From Defluviibacillus sp043739385 (GTDB lineage: Bacteria; Pseudomonadota; Gammaproteobacteria; Burkholderiales; Burkholderiaceae_C), in contig JAYUED010000180.1 in the NCBI GenBank assembly GCA_043739385.1, forward strand, positions 1 to 64,000: a stretch of 64,000 nucleotides of DNA, written 5' to 3'. Within the stretch, counting starts at the first letter, position 1; every line of letters begins with the position of its first letter. Made by a program: the position numbers and the translations under genes. A model generated the notes under the pieces. That model was not told the origin of the DNA. It made no database searches and saw only the letters and a list, made by a program, of their open reading frames with translations. Positions 60,101-64,000 of the stretch are shown piece by piece.

Positions 60101-62838
60101 AAACTGCAACCGGTGTTATCAGCGGCACGGCCAGCACCTCAGGTACCTACACGGTGGGCGTGCTCGTCAGTAACGTAAAAGGGCTGACCGCAAGCGCCAG
60201 TTTTGTTTGGACCGTACAAAGTTTGCCGGCCACCATCGCCCCCGTGCCTGCACCGCAGGCCTCGACCAATACAGCTGTGGCTTACGCCGCTACTGCCACA
60301 GGCAATACCTTGCAGTACAGCTGGTCTTTCGGCGACAAAACACCTGACAGTGCTTTCAGCGCCTCCAACACGGTAAACCACAGCTATGCGGCTGCAGGCT
60401 TGTACACCATCACATTGACTGTTAAGGACGCCAGTGGCAAGTTGACCGTTAGCATCTTCTATCAGGCCGTGACTGACAAGTTGCCCGCATCAATCGGCAA
60501 GGCCACAGCGTCTACCAATCTCTTGTTTGAACCCCGTGCGGGCTCTAATGCCCGCGTCTGGGTTGTCAACCAAGACAACAATAGCGTGACAGTCTTTAAT
60601 GCCACCAACGATACCCGAATTGCGGAAATTACAGTGGGTGAGCGTCCTCGCAGTATTGCTTTGTCGCCAACCACAGGCCGCCTTTGGGTCGTTAACAAAG
60701 GCGATGCCAGCGTGACCTTGATTGACCCAGGCAACTTAAACGTGCTGCAAACCGTGGCGTTGCCCCGAGGGTCACAGCCTTTTGGTCTGGTTTTTGACAA
60801 GAACGGCAATGCCTTTGTCACCTTGGAGGCTTTGGGTCAAGTCATTAGACTCAGTTCAGCCGGTGTTTTGGGTGCCGCACTGAATGTGGGTCCTAACCCT
60901 CGCCACATTGCCCTTACGCCTGACGGTAGCAAGCTTTTGGTGTCGCGCTTCATCACGCCGCCTTTGCCCGGTGAAGGCACAAAGGTGGTGAGCACCACAC
61001 TTAACAGCGTCAAAGTCGGCGGTGAAGTTGTTGTGCTTGACGCCGCTAAATTTACCGTCGCCAAAGCCAGCCTGGTGCTGCAACACAGTGACAAGACTGA
61101 CTCGGAAAACAGTGGGCGCGGTTTCCCTAACTACCTCGGTGCAGCGGCCATTTCCCCCGATGGAAAAACCGCTTGGGTGCCGTCCAAGCAAGACAACATC
61201 TTGCGCGGTACCTTGCGCGACCAGAAGCCTCTGGATTTTCAAAACACCGTGCGGGCGATTTCTTCGCGCATTGATTTGGGCACCTTGACTGAAGATTACG
61301 CCGCCCGTATTGACCACGACAACAGCAGCTTAGCCAGTGCCGCCTTGCACCACCCTGGTGGCGCGTACTTGTTTGTTGCTTTGGAGACCAGTCGCCAGAT
61401 TGCTGTAGTGGACGCTATCGGTAAAAAGTTGCTGTTCAATCTGAATACTGGTTTTGCCCCTCAGGGCCTTGCCTTCTCAGCGGATGGTCGTAAGCTTTAC
61501 GTTAACAATTTCATGGATCGAAGCGTTGGCGTGTACGACTTGGCCAGCTTGCTCGACTTCGGCCAAATAGCCAAGGTGCCTGATGCCACCGTTGTGTCCA
61601 GCATCACTTTTGAAAAAAAGCTTACCTCGCAAGAACTCGTAGGTAAGAAGCTGTTCTATGACGCCAAAGATACCCGCTTGGCCCGTGATAGCTACATGAG
61701 CTGCGCTTCTTGCCATAACGATGGAAGTCACGATGGTCGCACCTGGGATTTCACTGGCTTCGGCGAAGGCCTGCGTAACACCATTGCTTTGCGAGGCCGC
61801 GCAGGTGCGCAAGGTAATAAGCACTGGACAGGTAATTTCGACGAAATTCAGGACTTTGAGGGCCAGATCCGCACCTTTGCAGGCGGTACAGGTCTGATGG
61901 CGAAATCCGACTACGATTTCGGTACCCGCAACACGCCCCTTGGCACGCCCAAGGCCGGTGTCAGTGCTGATCTGGATGCCTTGGCCGCTTACGTCATCTC
62001 TCTCAACACCTTTGATGTCAGCCCGCTGCGCAAGAGCGACGGCACATTGACCAATCAGGCCTTCTCTGGCAAAACGATTTTCAGTGTGCAGTGCTTAAGC
62101 TGTCATGGGGGCAATGATTTCACCAACAGCGCAGGGGGGTTGTTCTTCAACGTGGGGACGATCAAGCAACCCACTTCTGGGCAGCGGCTGGGAGTCGCAC
62201 TGACGGGCTTAGATACACCCACCTTACGTGATGCATGGGCGACTGCTCCTTATTTGCACAATGGTTCTGCACCGACGGTGGCGGATGCTGTGAAGGCGCA
62301 CACCAACCTTGCGTTGTCAGCTTGGGACCTGGATGCGGTAAGTGCCTTCGTACAGCAAATAGGGCGCGACGAACCAGGCCTTGTACCTAGTGTGAGCGCC
62401 CGCTATGTGAAATTCGAGGCCACCAGCGAAGTCAACGGCAACCCTTGGACATCCATGGCGGAGTTTAATCTCTTGAGTGCGACGAAAACCGTCTTGTCCC
62501 GCACAGGTTGGAAGGCTTCTGCTGACAGCGCTGAATCTAATGTTTACAACGGTGCTGTCGCTAATGTGCTCGATGGTGATGTGAACACCTTCTGGCATAC
62601 CCAGTGGTCTCAAGCTAATCCAAAGCCGCTGCATTGGATCGTCGTGGATCTTGGCAGTACAAAGCAGTTTTCGGGTTTCCGTTACACACCACGGCCAAAC
62701 AGTACGGGCTCCAATGGCACGGTGGCGAAATACAACTTTTACACCAGTCCAGATAACATCAGATGGACGCTATTCAGTTCGGGGGACTTGACTGCACTCG
62801 GTGCGAGCACCGACGTTAAAGACGTGATGCTCAAATAA
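57196..62838 (+). CDS. giant lipoprotein: galactose-oxidase-type copper radical oxidase fused to discoidin, PKD, beta-propeller and di-haem cytochrome c domains
   Basis: An 1880-residue protein. The lipobox LLTAC puts the lipidated Cys at residue 31. Residues 60-525 are a kelch-type galactose oxidase domain with every key residue: C124 (FCPG) and Y171 (PRAYN) for the thioether cofactor, W189 (GGSWAGG), Y383-H384 (RNYHS) and H466 (THGVNNDQRR) for copper. Then come Ig-like (527-612), two discoidin-like (617-760, 773-917), Ig-like (921-1008), PKD (1015-1092, SWSFGDKTPD) and a YVTN-type propeller (about 1093-1480). A cytochrome region follows with CASCH at 1503-1507 and CLSCH at 1633-1637, then a third discoidin domain to the end. 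It probably oxidises an alcohol or aldehyde at the cell surface; the haems could take electrons. An open frame upstream (from 56746) is antisense coding and was rejected. Confidence 0.85.
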   Translation: MILQSPPLSCRALKRTLGFSAVMVLSLLTACSGDGEGTGTVWQKLRAATDPIAAPANAVWQPLVNMDLSVASAANLPDGTVLMWAADSQTGFGGGTDAYYTVYDPLTGVFTDRKTNGLGANLFCPGTTNLSDGRVMVEGGTSAGSTSIYDPSSTNDIKWSAGANLTIPRAYNANTLLQDGSVFTIGGSWAGGQGGKNGEVWTQAGGWKGLSGALVASLEGTDPGGVYRGDNHMWLLPTGNGRVLHAGPSVNMHWIDTRGAGAVTDAGTRLDDPYSMSGSAVMYDTGKILKLGGAPAYQNMNATNTAYLMDVNTGLTVKKVSAMTYARGFQNSVVLPNGQVVVIGGESLPVPFSDESSALVPELFDPATETFTALPAMNIPRNYHSVALLLPDATVMSAGGNLGSGNAHLNMQILRPHYLFNADGSAADRPAITGSPASVNYGATAGVTTNGEVTSFALVRASSNTHGVNNDQRRLSLTFTNNGSNNYSLNIPTNPGWALPGYYMLFALNARGVPSMAKMVKLSNDQAPQITPFDDQTSGVGEAPTLNVNSSAPTGGGALGYTAEGLPPGVTLNAATGVFQGAPTTVGRYLVKPSVKNGIHTVSTQFVWSVTATPTAAYRYVMLKAITEASGNPWTSMAEFYLLDGAYNDLARTGWANTITADSQQAGNEVKFAVDGDAGTFWHTFYSTGSGVTALPHWIKLDLGVAKKLGGFRYQQRSDGSPNGNIGKFNFYGSGDGSTWTQLTDGDMANYPLVAGARTIKFATGAPAISSNSFNYVKLEALSEINGNAWTSAAEFNVLGTDGINLDRTGWTASADSAEVTKQNGVAANVLDGNPDTFWHTEWSPDTPMPHALVVNMAGTRSVGGFRYLPRSDGSANGTIATFNFYASTDGVSWVKLLSSAKMADYPAAANGERTVMLVPAISPPTLFAPAAQTGLQGQATSLSLLGSDPQGGALTYSATGLPPGLTLQTATGVISGTASTSGTYTVGVLVSNVKGLTASASFVWTVQSLPATIAPVPAPQASTNTAVAYAATATGNTLQYSWSFGDKTPDSAFSASNTVNHSYAAAGLYTITLTVKDASGKLTVSIFYQAVTDKLPASIGKATASTNLLFEPRAGSNARVWVVNQDNNSVTVFNATNDTRIAEITVGERPRSIALSPTTGRLWVVNKGDASVTLIDPGNLNVLQTVALPRGSQPFGLVFDKNGNAFVTLEALGQVIRLSSAGVLGAALNVGPNPRHIALTPDGSKLLVSRFITPPLPGEGTKVVSTTLNSVKVGGEVVVLDAAKFTVAKASLVLQHSDKTDSENSGRGFPNYLGAAAISPDGKTAWVPSKQDNILRGTLRDQKPLDFQNTVRAISSRIDLGTLTEDYAARIDHDNSSLASAALHHPGGAYLFVALETSRQIAVVDAIGKKLLFNLNTGFAPQGLAFSADGRKLYVNNFMDRSVGVYDLASLLDFGQIAKVPDATVVSSITFEKKLTSQELVGKKLFYDAKDTRLARDSYMSCASCHNDGSHDGRTWDFTGFGEGLRNTIALRGRAGAQGNKHWTGNFDEIQDFEGQIRTFAGGTGLMAKSDYDFGTRNTPLGTPKAGVSADLDALAAYVISLNTFDVSPLRKSDGTLTNQAFSGKTIFSVQCLSCHGGNDFTNSAGGLFFNVGTIKQPTSGQRLGVALTGLDTPTLRDAWATAPYLHNGSAPTVADAVKAHTNLALSAWDLDAVSAFVQQIGRDEPGLVPSVSARYVKFEATSEVNGNPWTSMAEFNLLSATKTVLSRTGWKASADSAESNVYNGAVANVLDGDVNTFWHTQWSQANPKPLHWIVVDLGSTKQFSGFRYTPRPNSTGSNGTVAKYNFYTSPDNIRWTLFSSGDLTALGASTDVKDVMLK

Positions 62839-62847
62839 ATGCCATGA

Positions 62848-62888
62848 GCTATAAAACGTGCAGATTGCCGGCCTGCACGCGCTATAGC
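62848..62888. terminator. symmetrical hairpin between the giant gene and polA
   Basis: GCTATA and CGTGCAG pair with CTGCACG and TATAGC around a 9-base loop. It lies ten bases after the giant gene's stop. There is no long T-run, so it may be a structural or factor-dependent terminator, or a dispersed repeat element. Confidence 0.4.
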
Positions 62889-62940
62889 CTCACGGCTAAT
62901 ACTGTGGGTGGGCTCGGCTTATAAAAATACAATGGTGCGC

Positions 62941-64000
62941 ATGACGCAACCTCCCTCACGCCCCCAAACTTTGTTGCTGGTCGATGGCTCCAGCTACCTC
63001 TACCGCGCTTTTCATGCCATGCCCGATTTGCGTGCCGTACCGGGCGACCCGACCAGTCCGCCCACTGGTGCTATTCGCGGCATGGTCAATATGCTGCAAA
63101 GTCTGCGCAAAGAGGTTCCAGCTGACTTTGCTGTCTGCATTTTTGATGCCAAAGGTCCTACTTTCCGCGATACGCTGTACCCCGCCTACAAAGCTACTCG
63201 CAGCCCAATGCCGCCCGATTTGCGCAGCCAGATTGAGCCCATCAATGAAATGGTGGCACTCTTGGGTTGGAAAGTCATGGCTGTTCCCGGTGTGGAAGCC
63301 GACGATGTGATTGGGACCCTCGCAGTACTGGCCGCCAAGCAGGGCATCCGCGTCATCGTCTCCAGCGGCGACAAAGACCTGAGTCAGCTGGTGGACGAGC
63401 ACATCACCATCATCGACACCATGAATGGCAAGAAGCGCGACGTGGCCGGTGTTACCGAAGAGTTTGGTGTACCGCCGTCCCTGATGCTGGACTACCAAAC
63501 TCTGGTGGGTGATGCGGTGGATAACGTACCCGGTGTCAGCAAAGTCGGCCCTAAAACCGCCGTCAAATGGTTGAACGAGTACGGCTCTTTGGCCGCGCTG
63601 ATTGCCAAGGCTGCAGATATCAAAGGTGTTGTGGGTGAGAACCTGCGCCAGTCGCTGGACTGGCTACCCAAGGCGGCTGAGCTCTTGACCATCAAAACCG
63701 ACTGTGATTTGTCGGCGTACATTGACGATCTACCTGCTCTGAATTCGGTAGCGTACAAAGAACAACAGACCGGGGCGTTGAGGTCTTTTTATGAAAAATA
63801 CGGTTTCAAAGGCCTCGCACGCGCGCTGGGTGATGCGCCCAAGCTGACCGCACAGCCACCGATAACACCGATACCACCGATATCGCGGATGCCCGCGTCG
63901 CCGCTGTTTGATGACCCTGTAGTGGATGTCGCTCCCGCATTGGACTCGTCAAACCAAGTCGCTCCCACTGCAGCAACCTTAGCGCCAGGCGACACCGGCG
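62941..64000 (+). CDS. polA: DNA polymerase I, N-terminal part (cut by window edge)
   Basis: The first 353 codons of DNA polymerase I; the gene continues past the window. The 5'-3' exonuclease domain is complete: LLLVDGSSYLYRAFHAMP at the start, VCIFDAKGPTFRDTLYPAYKATR near residue 62, PGVEADDVIGTLA near residue 117, SSGDKDLSQLV near residue 140 and VGDAVDNVPGVSKVGPKTA near residue 190, which hold the acidic metal ligands. After about residue 300 a Pro/Ala-rich linker (ITPIPPISRMPASPL) leads toward the proofreading domain. ATG 62941 is chosen; a GTG six bases upstream is possible. Confidence 0.95.
   Translation, partial: MTQPPSRPQTLLLVDGSSYLYRAFHAMPDLRAVPGDPTSPPTGAIRGMVNMLQSLRKEVPADFAVCIFDAKGPTFRDTLYPAYKATRSPMPPDLRSQIEPINEMVALLGWKVMAVPGVEADDVIGTLAVLAAKQGIRVIVSSGDKDLSQLVDEHITIIDTMNGKKRDVAGVTEEFGVPPSLMLDYQTLVGDAVDNVPGVSKVGPKTAVKWLNEYGSLAALIAKAADIKGVVGENLRQSLDWLPKAAELLTIKTDCDLSAYIDDLPALNSVAYKEQQTGALRSFYEKYGFKGLARALGDAPKLTAQPPITPIPPISRMPASPLFDDPVVDVAPALDSSNQVAPTAATLAPGDTG

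Noticed and set aside
62956..63498. 180-codon open frame antisense to polA
   Set aside because: It lies fully opposite the conserved exonuclease domain and has no recognisable motif.

Overview
The window reads as chromosome of a Burkholderiales betaproteobacterium, most likely a Comamonadaceae member close to Rhodoferax/Polaromonas. The support is the gene order gyrA, (DUF2059), serC, pheA, tyrA, aroA-cmk, rpsA, ihfB, lapA, lapB, rfaE1, rfaD, the fused EPSP synthase/cytidylate kinase, and the dense coding with many 4-base start/stop overlaps. I saw no rRNA, tRNA, transposase, phage gene or CRISPR array. No database search could be run, so family names rest on motifs and remembered sequence families.

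Region A (1-4.15 kb) is the distal part of an aromatic meta-cleavage operon cut by the window edge: C-C bond hydrolase, ACMSD-type amidohydrolase, oxygenase reductase, Rieske ferredoxin and 2-oxopent-4-enoate hydratase. Region B (4.15-8.2 kb) holds a membrane fatty-acid desaturase, queC, an ABM-family monooxygenase gene broken by one TGA, and an HDOD signalling protein.

Region C (8.2-26.1 kb) is the most interesting block. It looks like a complete nicotinamide/nicotinate catabolic locus of unusual composition. A Tat-exported nicotinamidase would make nicotinate in the periplasm and an ABC importer would take it up. A membrane-linked molybdenum nicotinate dehydrogenase (NicAB, three c-type haems) would make 6-hydroxynicotinate. 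A reductive dearomatisation branch of the kind known from Eubacterium barkeri follows: 6-hydroxynicotinate reductase, with a ferredoxin-NADP reductase as likely electron source, then enamidase giving 2-formylglutarate. A TetR regulator sits in the leftward operon. A UPF0280 (ApbE-like fold) protein and two tandem AA_synth (PF06684) proteins lie directly after the reductase and have no assigned function. The locus is two divergent operons sharing a 280-base control region.

Region D (26.1-36.6 kb) is mostly housekeeping: zeta-class GST, an orphan LolD-like ATPase, a mechanosensitive channel, miaA, mutL, DedA, heptose synthesis (rfaD, rfaE1) and LapA/LapB. Region E (36.6-47.9 kb) carries ihfB, rpsA (with an in-frame TAA at codon 53), aroA-cmk, tyrA, pheA, serC, DUF2059 and gyrA. 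Region F (48-64 kb) has an OmpA-like protein, an arylformamidase-like hydrolase, guaC, uvrD, a TPR protein, thrB and a DUF2782 protein. It ends with a 1880-residue lipoprotein that joins a complete galactose-oxidase-type copper radical oxidase to discoidin, Ig-like, PKD, beta-propeller and di-haem cytochrome c domains, followed by the start of polA.

Two conserved reading frames (rpsA and the ABM gene) are interrupted by single stop codons. That may reflect local sequence errors and should be checked before either gene is called dead.
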